DNA of 64,000 nt from DASRHK01 sp963776465. Lineage in GTDB: Bacteria; Pseudomonadota; Gammaproteobacteria; Nevskiales; Nevskiaceae. Numbering within the stretch: position 1 is the first letter of the stretch; each line of letters starts with the position of its first letter. The stretch is from contig CAVZMV010000001.1 of NCBI GenBank assembly GCA_963776465.1, forward strand, positions 248,001 to 312,000. Direction: 5' to 3'. Below the pieces are notes generated by a model. It was given only the letters and a program-made list of their open reading frames with translations. It searched no databases and was not told the origin of the DNA. A program made the translations under genes and the position numbers. Of this stretch, positions 41,546-50,601 are shown in pieces.

Positions 41546-44500
41546 TCTTATGTCTCGATATGTGTTGTGCCATCCGGCTCACGCCGGGATCTCGAAAGAT
41601 CGAGAAGTGGTCCCCCTCGATCACCACGACCTCGACGCCGGACGCGAACGCGCTCCAGCCCATGTCGAGGTCCAGGAAGCGGCCGTGGGGCTCCTCGGCG
41701 CTCCGGAACAAGGTCACCTTGCCGTCGTATCGCTGCGGCGCGTACGCCTCGGAGCGATCCTGCAGGTAATTCACCAGCCATTCGTCGTAGTTCTCGTCGC
41801 GCTCGTCCACGCCGCGCAGACTGCCTTCGGCCGCCGGCGCCGTCTTGCCGAGCAGCTTCTTGACGATGGTGCGATCCGCCAGGAAGGCGCCCAGGCTCTT
41901 CTGCCCGGCCAGCACCTTGGACCAGTCCAGCGCGATCAGCTTGAAGCGGAACGACAGGTCCGCCAGGAATGCGCGCACGCGCGGCATGCGCTTGAAGTAG
42001 GCGGGCACGTAGGTGTCGATCATCACCAGCTGCGACACCTCCTGCCCCATCTTGCGCAGCTGGCAGGCGATCTCGTACGCCAGCGTCCCGGCGACGCACC
42101 AGCCGAGCAGCGCGTACGGCCCGTGCGGCTGCACGCGGCGGATCAGCTGCACGTAGCCGGCGGCGATCTCCTCGAACGTCTCCGGCATCTTGGCGCTGCG
42201 CAGCGAAGGGTCGAACAGCTGCAGCGAGGTGAACGGCTGCTCCGGCCCCAGCTGCTTGGAGAGCTGGTAGTAGACGCCGGTGTTGTTGATGGCCAGCAGC
42301 GGCGGCAGCGAGCCATTGGCCTGCAGCTTCACCACCTGGCGGAAGTCGTACTCGCGGGCGCTGTCGTGCTGCAGCAGGCCCGAGAACTGCTGGACCGTCG
42401 GCGCGTTGAAGAACGACGACAGCGACAGCGCCCGGCCGAAGTCCGACTTCACGCGCGCGAGCACGCGGCTCGCCAAAAGCGAGTGCCCGCCGAGCTCGAA
42501 GAAATTGTCGCTGGGCCCGATGTTCTTGACGCCGAGCACCGAGGTCCAGATGGCGGCGAGCTTGGCCTCGGTGGCGGTCAGCTCCTCGACCGCGGCCTCG
42601 CTGGTCTCCGTCACGGCCGGCGGCGGCGGCGGCGGCAGGCTTTTGCGATCGATCTTGCCGTTGGGCAGGCGCGGCAGCGCCGGCAGCACCACGAATGCAG
42701 AGGGGCACATGTAGCGCGGCAGCGAGCGGCCCATCGCGCGCCGCAGCCCGGAGACGAAGGCAGACGGCGTCTGCGCATCGGCGCGGCGCGGTACGGCGTA
42801 GGCCCAGATCGCCTTGTCGCCCGCGGCATCCTGGCCGACGACGACCACGGTCTCGGCGACTTCCGGCTGCGCCAGCAGCACCGCCTCGATCTCGCCAAGC
42901 TCGATGCGGAATCCGCGCAGCTTGATCTGGCTGTCGCCGCGGCCCAGGTAATCCAGGCTGCCGTCGCGGCGCAGCCGCACGATGTCGCCGGTGCGATAGA
43001 TGCGCGCGTCGGGGACGTCGCGGAACGTGTCGGGCAGGAAGCGCTCGGCGGTGAGCTCGGCACGCCCGAGATAGCCGACGCCCACGCCATCGCCGCCGAT
43101 GTAGAGCTCGCCGGGCGCCCCCGGCGGCACCGGCTCGCGATGCGCATCCAGGATGTAGAACTGCGTGTTGGCGATCGGCGGGCCGATCGGCACGGCGCCG
43201 TTGCCGCTCTTGATCTTGAGCACCGACGACCAGATCGTGGTCTCGGTCGGCCCGTAGATGTTCCAGAGCTCGCCGCCGCCGGCGAGGAGGCCTTCGGCGA
43301 GCCGGCGCGAGATCGCCTCGCCGCCGCAGATCGCCTTGAAGCCCGCCTTGCTGCGCCAGCCGGCCTCGATCAGGAACTGCCACGTGACCGGCGTTGCGAA
43401 CATCGTCGTCGCGCGCGTGCGCGACAGCAGCTGCATCAGGTCTTCAGGGCTCGCGGCCTGGTCCTCGGTCGCCAGCACCAGGTGCGCGCCGACGATCAGC
43501 GGCAGGAACACGTCGAGCGTCGCCACGTCGAACGCGATCGTGGTGACGGAAAGGTAGATGTCCTTGGGCTTGAGGCCCGGCTCGCGGCGCGACGCCCACA
43601 GCACGTTGACCAGCGAGCGATGCCCGATCTGCACGCCCTTGGGCGTGCCGGTGGAGCCCGAGGTGTAAAGGACGTAGGCGACGTCCTTGGGCCCGGCGGT
43701 GAGCTCGGGCGGCGTCGCGGGATGCGCGGCGATGGCGGCTGCGTCGTTGTCGATCAGCAGCACCGGCGCCTGGCACTGCACCAGCCGGTCGCACAGCGTC
43801 GAGCGCGTGATCAGCGTCGCGAGCCCCGAGTGGGAGGCGACGTAGGCGATGCGCTCCGGCGGATGGGCCGGGTCGATTGGCGCGTAGGCGCCGCCGGCTT
43901 TGAGCGTCGCCATCAGCGCCACGACCAGGTCGGTCGAGCGGTTGAGCATGACGCCGACGATCTTGCCGGGGCCGACGCCGCGCTGGCGCAGCTCGTGCGC
44001 GAGCCGGCTCGACGCCTCGTCCAGCTCGCGATACGAAAGCGTGCGCTCGCAGGTGACGGCCGGCGCGTCCGGCGTGCGCCGGGCCTGGTCCATGAACAGC
44101 TGCGGCGTGGTGACGTCCTTGGGGTAGATCGCGCTGGTGGCGTTCCAGTCGACCAGCAGGGCCTGTCGACCGGCGTCGTCGAGCACCGGCAGCTGCGAGA
44201 TCGGCCGCGATGCATCGGCGGCGATGCCGCGCAACAGCGTGCCGAAGCACGAGAGCAGCCGGCGCACGGTCTCGGCCTCGAACAGGTCGGTGTTGTACTC
44301 GCAGGAGATGCGCCAGCCGTCGCGGCGGTCGACGAGGAACACCGACAGGTCGTACATCGCGCCGCAGGAGATCGGCGGCAGCTCGGTGAGCCGGAAGCTG
44401 CCGTAGTCGCCGGCGCCTTCCAGCGCGCGCGGCACCACGAAGTTGATCGAGAAGAGCGGATTGCGCGACAGGTCGCGCTGCGGGCGCACGATGCTGATGG

Positions 44501-45665
44501 CGTGCTCCAGCGGCATGTGCCGGCGCTGGAAGGCGTCGTTGACGGCGTCGCGCACGCGGCACAGCAGCGTCTCGAAATCCGGGTCGCCGGAAAGGTCGTT
44601 GCGCAGCACCAGCGTGTTGACGAACAGCCCGATAAGCGACTCGAGCTCGGCCTCGTCGCGGATCGACGCCTGCGTGCCGACGCCGATGTCGGTCTCGCCG
44701 GTGTAGCGGTGCAGCAGCGTCAGCAGCGCGGTGAGCGTGGTGACGAACAGCGTGCAGCCGTGCCGGCGTCCCAGGCGCGTGAGCTCGGCGCTGACGGTAC
44801 GGTCCAGCGGGATCGAGACGATGCGGCCGTTGGGCGTCTGCACCGGTGGGCGCGGACGATCGGTGGGCATCTCGAAGTGCCGCAGCCCGGTGAGGGTCTT
44901 CTTCCAGAACGCGGTGTCGACGCTCAAGGACTCGCCACCCAGGAACTCTGCCTGGCCGGTGGAGAACTCGCCGTAGCTCACCGGCAGGCGCGGCAGATCG
45001 GGCGCGCGTCCGGCCTGCCGTGCCGAGACGATCTCGCACATCTCGGTGGCGATGAGGCCCAGCGAGGTGGCGTCGCAGACGATGTGGTGCGCGGTGACCA
45101 GCAGCGTGGAGGCGCCCTCGTCGAGCATCAGGCGGGTGACGCGGATGAACGGGGGCGCGGAGCGCAGATCGAACGACGACCGGGCTTCCAGCTCGGCGAT
45201 GCGCAGCGCCTCGGCCTCGGCCTCGCCCGCGGACAGCCCGGACAGGTCGATCTCCGGGATGCGGAACGACACTTGCGGCTCGATCGTCTGGAACGGCTCG
45301 CCGTCGCTCTCGGAGAAGGAGCTGCGCAGGATCTGGTGCCGCGCGATGATCTCGCGGAAGGCGTGCTCGAGCTCGGCGGTCGCGACCGCCCCCTCCAGGC
45401 GCCAGCGCGCGGCGACGTGCAGCGCCGGGTTGCCGGGATGCAGCTGGTTCAGGACCCAGAAGCGCCGCTGCTCCAGAGAGCAGGGATGGCGCGGCCGCTC
45501 CACCCCCATCCCCTGCTCGGCCCGCGACGCCGCGAGGTGCGGCTCGTTGGCGGCGGTGATGAAAGCCGGGTCGCAGGGCGGCGCCGCCGGGATGTCGGCG
45601 GCGTCACGCATCGGCTGCTCCAGCAGCGCGGCGTCGGCCTGATTCGAAGGTACGGTCCGAGACAT
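41517..45665 (-). CDS. Nonribosomal peptide synthetase, C-A-PCP-TE, with cysteine TE nucleophile
   Basis: About 1382 residues from ATG 45665; a GTG at 45692 is possible. After a non-conserved leader of about 55 residues come: condensation domain (about 55-490; HHIVCDA, where the usual last residue is Gly), adenylation domain (about 500-990; YTSGSTGTPKG, YGPTETTIW, YRTGD, GRGDSQIKLRGFRIE), peptidyl carrier (S1062 in LGGHSLLA) and a type I thioesterase (about 1110-1382). The TE active-site motif is GWC1190VAG where Ser is usual; the Asp (MIDTY) and His (EGDHFSI) are kept. The specificity positions read approximately D-V-L-F-I-G-I-I-W-K, with no firm substrate. It is probably the last module of the assembly line. 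Confidence 0.93.
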   Translation of the reverse strand: MSRTVPSNQADAALLEQPMRDAADIPAAPPCDPAFITAANEPHLAASRAEQGMGVERPRHPCSLEQRRFWVLNQLHPGNPALHVAARWRLEGAVATAELEHAFREIIARHQILRSSFSESDGEPFQTIEPQVSFRIPEIDLSGLSAGEAEAEALRIAELEARSSFDLRSAPPFIRVTRLMLDEGASTLLVTAHHIVCDATSLGLIATEMCEIVSARQAGRAPDLPRLPVSYGEFSTGQAEFLGGESLSVDTAFWKKTLTGLRHFEMPTDRPRPPVQTPNGRIVSIPLDRTVSAELTRLGRRHGCTLFVTTLTALLTLLHRYTGETDIGVGTQASIRDEAELESLIGLFVNTLVLRNDLSGDPDFETLLCRVRDAVNDAFQRRHMPLEHAISIVRPQRDLSRNPLFSINFVVPRALEGAGDYGSFRLTELPPISCGAMYDLSVFLVDRRDGWRISCEYNTDLFEAETVRRLLSCFGTLLRGIAADASRPISQLPVLDDAGRQALLVDWNATSAIYPKDVTTPQLFMDQARRTPDAPAVTCERTLSYRELDEASSRLAHELRQRGVGPGKIVGVMLNRSTDLVVALMATLKAGGAYAPIDPAHPPERIAYVASHSGLATLITRSTLCDRLVQCQAPVLLIDNDAAAIAAHPATPPELTAGPKDVAYVLYTSGSTGTPKGVQIGHRSLVNVLWASRREPGLKPKDIYLSVTTIAFDVATLDVFLPLIVGAHLVLATEDQAASPEDLMQLLSRTRATTMFATPVTWQFLIEAGWRSKAGFKAICGGEAISRRLAEGLLAGGGELWNIYGPTETTIWSSVLKIKSGNGAVPIGPPIANTQFYILDAHREPVPPGAPGELYIGGDGVGVGYLGRAELTAERFLPDTFRDVPDARIYRTGDIVRLRRDGSLDYLGRGDSQIKLRGFRIELGEIEAVLLAQPEVAETVVVVGQDAAGDKAIWAYAVPRRADAQTPSAFVSGLRRAMGRSLPRYMCPSAFVVLPALPRLPNGKIDRKSLPPPPPPAVTETSEAAVEELTATEAKLAAIWTSVLGVKNIGPSDNFFELGGHSLLASRVLARVKSDFGRALSLSSFFNAPTVQQFSGLLQHDSAREYDFRQVVKLQANGSLPPLLAINNTGVYYQLSKQLGPEQPFTSLQLFDPSLRSAKMPETFEEIAAGYVQLIRRVQPHGPYALLGWCVAGTLAYEIACQLRKMGQEVSQLVMIDTYVPAYFKRMPRVRAFLADLSFRFKLIALDWSKVLAGQKSLGAFLADRTIVKKLLGKTAPAAEGSLRGVDERDENYDEWLVNYLQDRSEAYAPQRYDGKVTLFRSAEEPHGRFLDLDMGWSAFASGVEVVVIEGDHFSIFRDPGVSRMAQHISRHKNGNQPKTAH

Positions 45666-45942
45666 GGCGTGGAGATTAGTGACGACGATCACGCGCGTCG
45701 GTCAGTTACCGTACAAAACCGTCGCAAAACGGAAACGAGCGTCTTTACCAGCGCGCCCGTGAACGTCCGGTTTCCGATGCAACGCGGGCTTGCGCGGCCG
45801 CCGGAACGAGGCAACAGTAAGGCCGCATTGCGCCTTGGCCGACCCCAAAACCTGTCGCCACCCGGCAGCGTACGAGAGCGGACAGACCCCCCGTACACAC
45901 GGGCGCAGGATTCGCCACACAAGTCGAACCTGAGTGGCGGCA
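45666..45942. promoter_or_regulatory. Divergent control region between the NRPS and the exopolysaccharide operon
   Basis: This 277-base gap holds the promoters of both operons. It is relatively rich in AAAAC/ACGG motifs near 45710-45740, but I see no confident -35/-10 pair, no clear sigma-54 site and no terminator. Sharing one control region suggests that the peptide and polysaccharide genes are expressed together. Confidence 0.4.
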
Positions 45943-46917
45943 ATGCAAACCAAAAATCGGTGGTTCAAGGGGGGGCTCCTCGGCGTGATCAGGATGACCG
46001 CGATCGTGGCGATGGCCGCGACGCTGGTCAGCGGGTGCGCGAGCGCGCCGGCGCAGACCGATGGGGCCAAGGTCGTTTCCTTCGAGCAGGCGGAAGCCGC
46101 GCTCCAGGGACCGCGCAACGAGAAGGCGGTGTTCCGCACCGAGGGCAAGAAGGCGCCCAAGGCGATGCCGCTGCCGGAGACCGCCGACGAGCCGCTGTTC
46201 AAGCTCGGCCCCGGCGACGCGGTGGCCGTGCAGGTGTTCGGCCGCCCCGAGATGAGCACCACCACTTATGTCACCGACGACGGCAACATCGAAGTGCCGC
46301 TCGCCGGCGTCGTGCAGGTCGCGGGGCTGTCCCCGGCCAAGGCCGCGGCGAAAGTCGCCTCGGCGCTCAAGGAAGGCGAATACCTGGTCGATCCGCACGT
46401 CAGCATCACCCTCTCGCAGTTCCGCAGCCAGCAGGTGTCAGTGCTGGGCGAAGTCCACACGCCGGGCCGCTTCTCCATCGAGTCGCGCACCACGGCGCTG
46501 GATCTGCTGGCGCAGGCGGGCGGCCCCACCGAGAACGCCTCCGAGGTCATCTACGTCCTGCGGCCTGACGGCAAGGGCAACGTCGCCCGTTTCGTCGTCG
46601 ACCTGAACACGCTGCGCGGCGACGAAGGCGCGCTGCCGACACTGGCCCTGCGCGGCGGCGACTCGCTCTACGTGCCCAAGGCCGACCAGTTCTACATCTA
46701 CGGCGAGGTGCACACGCCGAACATGTATCGCCTGGAGCCCGGCATGAACGTGCTGCAGGCGATCGCCCGCGGCGGCGGCATCACCCCGCGCGGCAGCCCG
46801 CGCCGGATCGAGATCAGCCGGCACAACCCGGAAGGTGGCCTGGAGGTCATCGACGCCAAGCCCACCGACACCGTGCAACCCAACGACGTGATCCGTATCA
46901 AGGAGCGGCTCTTCTAA
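45943..46917 (+). CDS. Polysaccharide export outer-membrane lipoprotein (Wza/GumB-like)
   Basis: 324 residues from ATG 45943; a GTG at 45934 would add three. The lipoprotein signal ends in LVSGC. The polysaccharide export domain (KLGPGDAVAVQVFGRPEMSTTTYVTDDGNIEVPLAGVVQVAGLSPAKAAAKVASAL) is followed by two SLBB domains (QVSVLGEVHTPGRFSIE; FYIYGEVHTPNMYRLEPG). It forms the outer-membrane channel for exported polysaccharide. Its last base overlaps the next gene start. Confidence 0.93.
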   Translation: MQTKNRWFKGGLLGVIRMTAIVAMAATLVSGCASAPAQTDGAKVVSFEQAEAALQGPRNEKAVFRTEGKKAPKAMPLPETADEPLFKLGPGDAVAVQVFGRPEMSTTTYVTDDGNIEVPLAGVVQVAGLSPAKAAAKVASALKEGEYLVDPHVSITLSQFRSQQVSVLGEVHTPGRFSIESRTTALDLLAQAGGPTENASEVIYVLRPDGKGNVARFVVDLNTLRGDEGALPTLALRGGDSLYVPKADQFYIYGEVHTPNMYRLEPGMNVLQAIARGGGITPRGSPRRIEISRHNPEGGLEVIDAKPTDTVQPNDVIRIKERLF

Positions 46918-48351
46918 TGCAATCCACCGAACTGATGTCCGCGCCCGGCCAGGGCGGAGCCCTGATGCCGCGGCAGTACGCACCCCAGCAGGGTGGAGGC
47001 CTGTCCGCCGGACAGGTCGCCGCGATCGGCCTGGCTTACTGGCGCCAGGGCGCCATGATCGCCGCCGCAGTCGTCCTGCTGGCGGCGCTGGCGACCATGG
47101 TCATGCCCAAGACCTACACGGCGACCGCGACGCTGATGGTCAACTACGAGATCAACGATCCGCTCAGCGGCCGCGAGTTTCCCGCCGGCCTGCTCAGCAG
47201 CTACATGTCGACGCAGCTGGATCTGCTCGGCAGCGCCGACTCGATCGTGAAAGTGGTCGAGCGCCTCAAGCTGACGGAGAACGAGAAGTACGCCGCCGGA
47301 TTCGACGGCGATCCGCGCGCGCTGCCGGAGTACGTGGCCAAGAACATCTCCAAGAAGCTGGAGATCAAGCAGGGCCAGTACGGCAGCCAGCTGATCTTCG
47401 TCACCTTCTCGGCCTCCGACCCGCACGACGCCTCGGCGGTCGCCAACGAGGTGGTGCAGGTCTACTTCGAGCGCGCGCACGAGCGCGCCACGGTCCCGGC
47501 CGAGGACCACGCCAAGCGTTACGGCGCCGAGATCGAGGAGCTGCGCAACCGCGTCGCCACCACGCAGGCGGCGCTCGACGAGTTCCGGCACAAGAACAAC
47601 ATCGTCGACATCCAGGCCAAGGCCGACATCGACATCGCCATGCTCAACGAGCTGGAGCATCGCCTGCTCGACGCGCAGAACGCGCGCCGCGGCTCCGAGG
47701 CCAAGCTCACCTCCGACGTCTCCACCAGCTCCAACGTGCTGGGCTCGACCATGGTGCAGTCGCTCAAGACGCAGCTGTCGACGCTCGAGTCGCACCTGGC
47801 GCAGCTGCGCTCGACGCTGGGCCCCAAGCATCCGGAAGTGCTGCAGGTGCAGTCGCAGATCGCGAGCACCCGCCAGTCGCTCAACGCCGAGGTCGGCCGC
47901 TACCGCAGCGGTACTTCCGGCGAGCTCAACTCGTCGCGCGAGCTGGAGACCAAGCTCGCCGCGGCCGTGGAAGCCAAGCGCAAGGAAGTGCTGGAAGTGC
48001 GCCGCCTGCAGGACGCGGGCTCCGAGGTACCAGCTGGAGTTCGACACTGCGCAGGCCGCCTACAAGCAGGCCCTGGAAGGCTACGACAAGGTGAAGATCG
48101 CCTCGAGCGGCCAGTACAGCAACGTCAGCTTCGTGAGCCGGGCCACGCCCCCGCTCAAGCCGTCCAAGCCCAAGCTCCTCATCAACCTGCTGATCGGCGT
48201 GATGCTCGGCGGGATGCTTGGGATTGCCATTCCGTTCTGCCGTGAGCTGCTCTCCCGCCGCGTGCGTTGCCGCGACGACCTGGAGCGCGACCACGGCATT
48301 CCGGTCCTCGTCGAATTCGATCCGATGCCTGCCATAAGGAATACGCCATGA
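46917..48351 (+). pseudogene. Polysaccharide chain-length/co-polymerase protein (Wzz/GumC-like), apparent single-base frameshift
   Basis: It starts at ATG 46917. An N-terminal membrane helix (about 48-66) is followed by the Wzz domain (KTYTATATLMVNYEINDPLSGREF), long coiled coils (about 190-370, with STLGPKHPEVLQVQSQIASTRQSL) and a second membrane helix near the end (LLINLLIGVMLGGMLGIAIPF). At 48026-48027 one extra G in GAGGTACCAG breaks the frame; removing it restores SEYQLEFDTAQAAYKQALEGYDKVKIASS. The 3' part stays open to 48351, so this is probably an assembly error or a very recent lesion. The protein would set polymer length and link Wza to the kinase-like protein that follows (ATGA overlap). 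Confidence 0.85.
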
Positions 48352-49220
48352 ACTGGGGAAACGTCGTCAACCGCCTGCAGCGCCGCAACGCGCCGGACGC
48401 CACCTATCCGCCGCGCAAGACGGCATCGGACTTCACCTCCCTGCGCCCGGCCAGCAACGAGCCGGAGCACGAGGCCGAGGCAGACGCCGAGACCGCGACG
48501 CGCTCGGAGGACACCGTCCGCCACGTCAACTTCCCCAAGGCGCGCGATCCTGAGTCGCCGCTGCGGGAGCGCGCCAAGCGCGGCCCCTGGGGCCGCCCGA
48601 GCGTGCGCCTGCTGCTGCCCTACGACCCGTTCGATCCGCGCAGCGAGAAGATCCGCATGCTGCGCACCGAGCTGATGCTGCGCCACGACGGCAAGGAAGG
48701 CGCCAACATCATGGCGATGCTCTCGCCGTCCGGCGGCGAAGGCCGCTCGCAGATCGCCGCGGAGCTCGCGGTCGCGTTCGCGCAGCTCGGACGCCGCACG
48801 CTGCTGGTCGACGCCGATCTGCGCCGCCCGGCGCAGCACATCCTGTTCATGGCCAAGAATCACCTGGGCCTGGCCCAGGCGATCGCCCGCGGCGAGTCCC
48901 CGCGCCTGCGGCCGGTCGACGGCCTGGAGAACCTCTCGGTGGTCACTGCCGGCCCGACGCCGCGCAATCCGCTGGAGCTGCTCTCGGACAACTGCTTCCA
49001 GAACATGATCGAGGCCTGGCGCGCCACGTTCGACTTCGTGGTGATCGACACGCCGCCGGCGGCGCGTTACGCCGACGCGCTGACGGTCGCCTCCAAGGTG
49101 CGCCGCGTGCTTGCGCTGACGCGGGCGGGCCACACGCCCTACAACGAGACGCGCGACATGCTGCGCCGCCTCAACGGCACCGGCTCCGAGGTCCTCGGCG
49201 CGATCATCAACCGCTTCTAG
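48348..49220 (+). CDS. CpsD/CapB-like cytoplasmic ATPase (BY-kinase-like) of the exopolysaccharide operon
   Basis: 290 residues; the ATG overlaps the preceding stop. A charged N-terminal region of about 110 residues precedes the ATPase domain: EKIRMLRTELMLR, P-loop SPSGGEGRSQIAAELA, Walker A' LLVDADLRRPAQH and Walker B DFVVIDTPPAARYADAL. In the P-loop the usual GKS/T lysine is Arg, and there is no tyrosine-rich C-terminal tail. Classical BY-kinases need both, so this may be a regulatory, weakly active or non-kinase partner of the chain-length protein. Confidence 0.85.
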   Translation: MNWGNVVNRLQRRNAPDATYPPRKTASDFTSLRPASNEPEHEAEADAETATRSEDTVRHVNFPKARDPESPLRERAKRGPWGRPSVRLLLPYDPFDPRSEKIRMLRTELMLRHDGKEGANIMAMLSPSGGEGRSQIAAELAVAFAQLGRRTLLVDADLRRPAQHILFMAKNHLGLAQAIARGESPRLRPVDGLENLSVVTAGPTPRNPLELLSDNCFQNMIEAWRATFDFVVIDTPPAARYADALTVASKVRRVLALTRAGHTPYNETRDMLRRLNGTGSEVLGAIINRF

Positions 49221-49242
49221 CGAAGGGCCCTTGGGGGGGCAA

Positions 49243-50601
49243 ATGAATCCTGCAACTCGCACATCGGGGGGCTGGCTGGAGGGCGCGCTGGCCTGGACGC
49301 TGCTGGTGCTGATGGTCGTACCCGACAACTTCGAGTACGTCCGTCTGGCCGGCGACGCGCCGACCGCCGGCAGCCTGACCAGCCGCATCCTCTGGATGAG
49401 CCTGATCGTGCTGGGCACGGGGTCGATCCTGATGCGCGCCGGGCTTGCCTGGGAGCTGCTGCGGGCGCTCAACCCCTTCCTGCTGCTGTTCACGGTGCTG
49501 GCGATCGCCAGCGTTGCCTGGTCGATCGCGCCGGAAGTGACGGTGCGGCGCTGCATCCGCGTGGTGGCGATCCTCGTGGTGTCGCTCGCGCTGATGCTCA
49601 ACGGCTGGCACCCGCGGCGATTCCAGAACGTCGTGCGGCCGATCATCACCCTGCTGCTGGCAGGCTCCATCGTCTTCGGCCTGATGAACCCGCAGCTGGC
49701 GATCCACTGGGACAAGTCGCCCGAGCTGTACGGCGCCTGGCACGGCCTGGCCAATCACAAGAACGGCCTGGGCGCGCTCGCCTGCGTCGGCTTCATCCTC
49801 TGGGCCAACGCGTTCTTCGCGCGCGAGGTGGCAAGGCTCTACGCGCTGGTCGGCGCGCTGATCGCCGGCGCCTGCCTGGTGCTGTCCAAGAGCACCACCT
49901 CGATGATGACGACGTTCTTCGCAACGCTGCTCCTCGCCGGGATGCAGCAAATGCCCAACGGCCTGCGCCCCTACACCTCGTACCTGGTGACGATGTTCGT
50001 CGCCATGCTGGTGTTCTACTCGCTGATCTCGCTGCGCCTGATGCCGGGAGCGGACCTGATCCTCAAGCCCATCGCCTCCCTGGCCGGCAAGGACGTCTCC
50101 TTCACCGGACGCACCGAGATCTGGGCCGTGATCACCGAGCACATCCGCTATCACTGGCTGCTGGGCACCGGCTACGGCGCCTACTGGATCGGGCCGATCA
50201 TCGGCTCGCCGTCCTACCTGATGGTCGAGCGCGTGATGTTCTACCCGGGCTCGGCGCACAACGGCTATCTCGACATCACCAACGACCTGGGCTTCGTCGG
50301 GCTGTTCTGCCTGCTCGGCTTCCTCGTCGTCTACGTGCGCCAGATGATCCAGCTGATGCGCTTCAACCACTCGCTGGGCGCGCTGTTCCTGGCGCTGTTC
50401 CTGCAGCAGACGCTGACCAACCTGTCGGAGTCGCACTGGTTCTGGGTCCTCTCCGTCGGCTTCGTCATCTCGAGCTTCTCCACCGCGGCGCTGGCCCGCG
50501 CGCTGCTGCACGAGCGCACGCAGCAGTTCCAGGCGTGGATGGCGTCGCGCCGCGCGCCGGCCCAGCACATGCAGGGAGCGATGCAACGTGTCGGCGCCTA
50601 A
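49243..50601 (+). CDS. O-antigen ligase/polymerase family membrane protein (Wzy-like)
   Basis: 452 residues from ATG 49243 with a GGGGGGG ribosome site. About 11-12 membrane helices are predicted. The large periplasmic loop contains SFTGRTEIWAVITEHIRYHWLLGTGYGAYWIGP and GSAHNGYLDI, the GRxxIW...GxGxG...HN pattern of the Wzc/WaaL/EpsG-type O-antigen ligase domain. It would polymerise repeat units, or ligate them, on the outer face of the inner membrane. It overlaps the acyltransferase gene by 14 bases. Confidence 0.9.
   Translation: MNPATRTSGGWLEGALAWTLLVLMVVPDNFEYVRLAGDAPTAGSLTSRILWMSLIVLGTGSILMRAGLAWELLRALNPFLLLFTVLAIASVAWSIAPEVTVRRCIRVVAILVVSLALMLNGWHPRRFQNVVRPIITLLLAGSIVFGLMNPQLAIHWDKSPELYGAWHGLANHKNGLGALACVGFILWANAFFAREVARLYALVGALIAGACLVLSKSTTSMMTTFFATLLLAGMQQMPNGLRPYTSYLVTMFVAMLVFYSLISLRLMPGADLILKPIASLAGKDVSFTGRTEIWAVITEHIRYHWLLGTGYGAYWIGPIIGSPSYLMVERVMFYPGSAHNGYLDITNDLGFVGLFCLLGFLVVYVRQMIQLMRFNHSLGALFLALFLQQTLTNLSESHWFWVLSVGFVISSFSTAALARALLHERTQQFQAWMASRRAPAQHMQGAMQRVGA

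Noticed and set aside
41022..46568. A 1848-residue plus-strand frame opposite the NRPS
   Set aside because: It is the shadow of the C-A-PCP-TE gene on the other strand, a usual effect of high GC. It has no domain and is rich in Arg, Ala and His.
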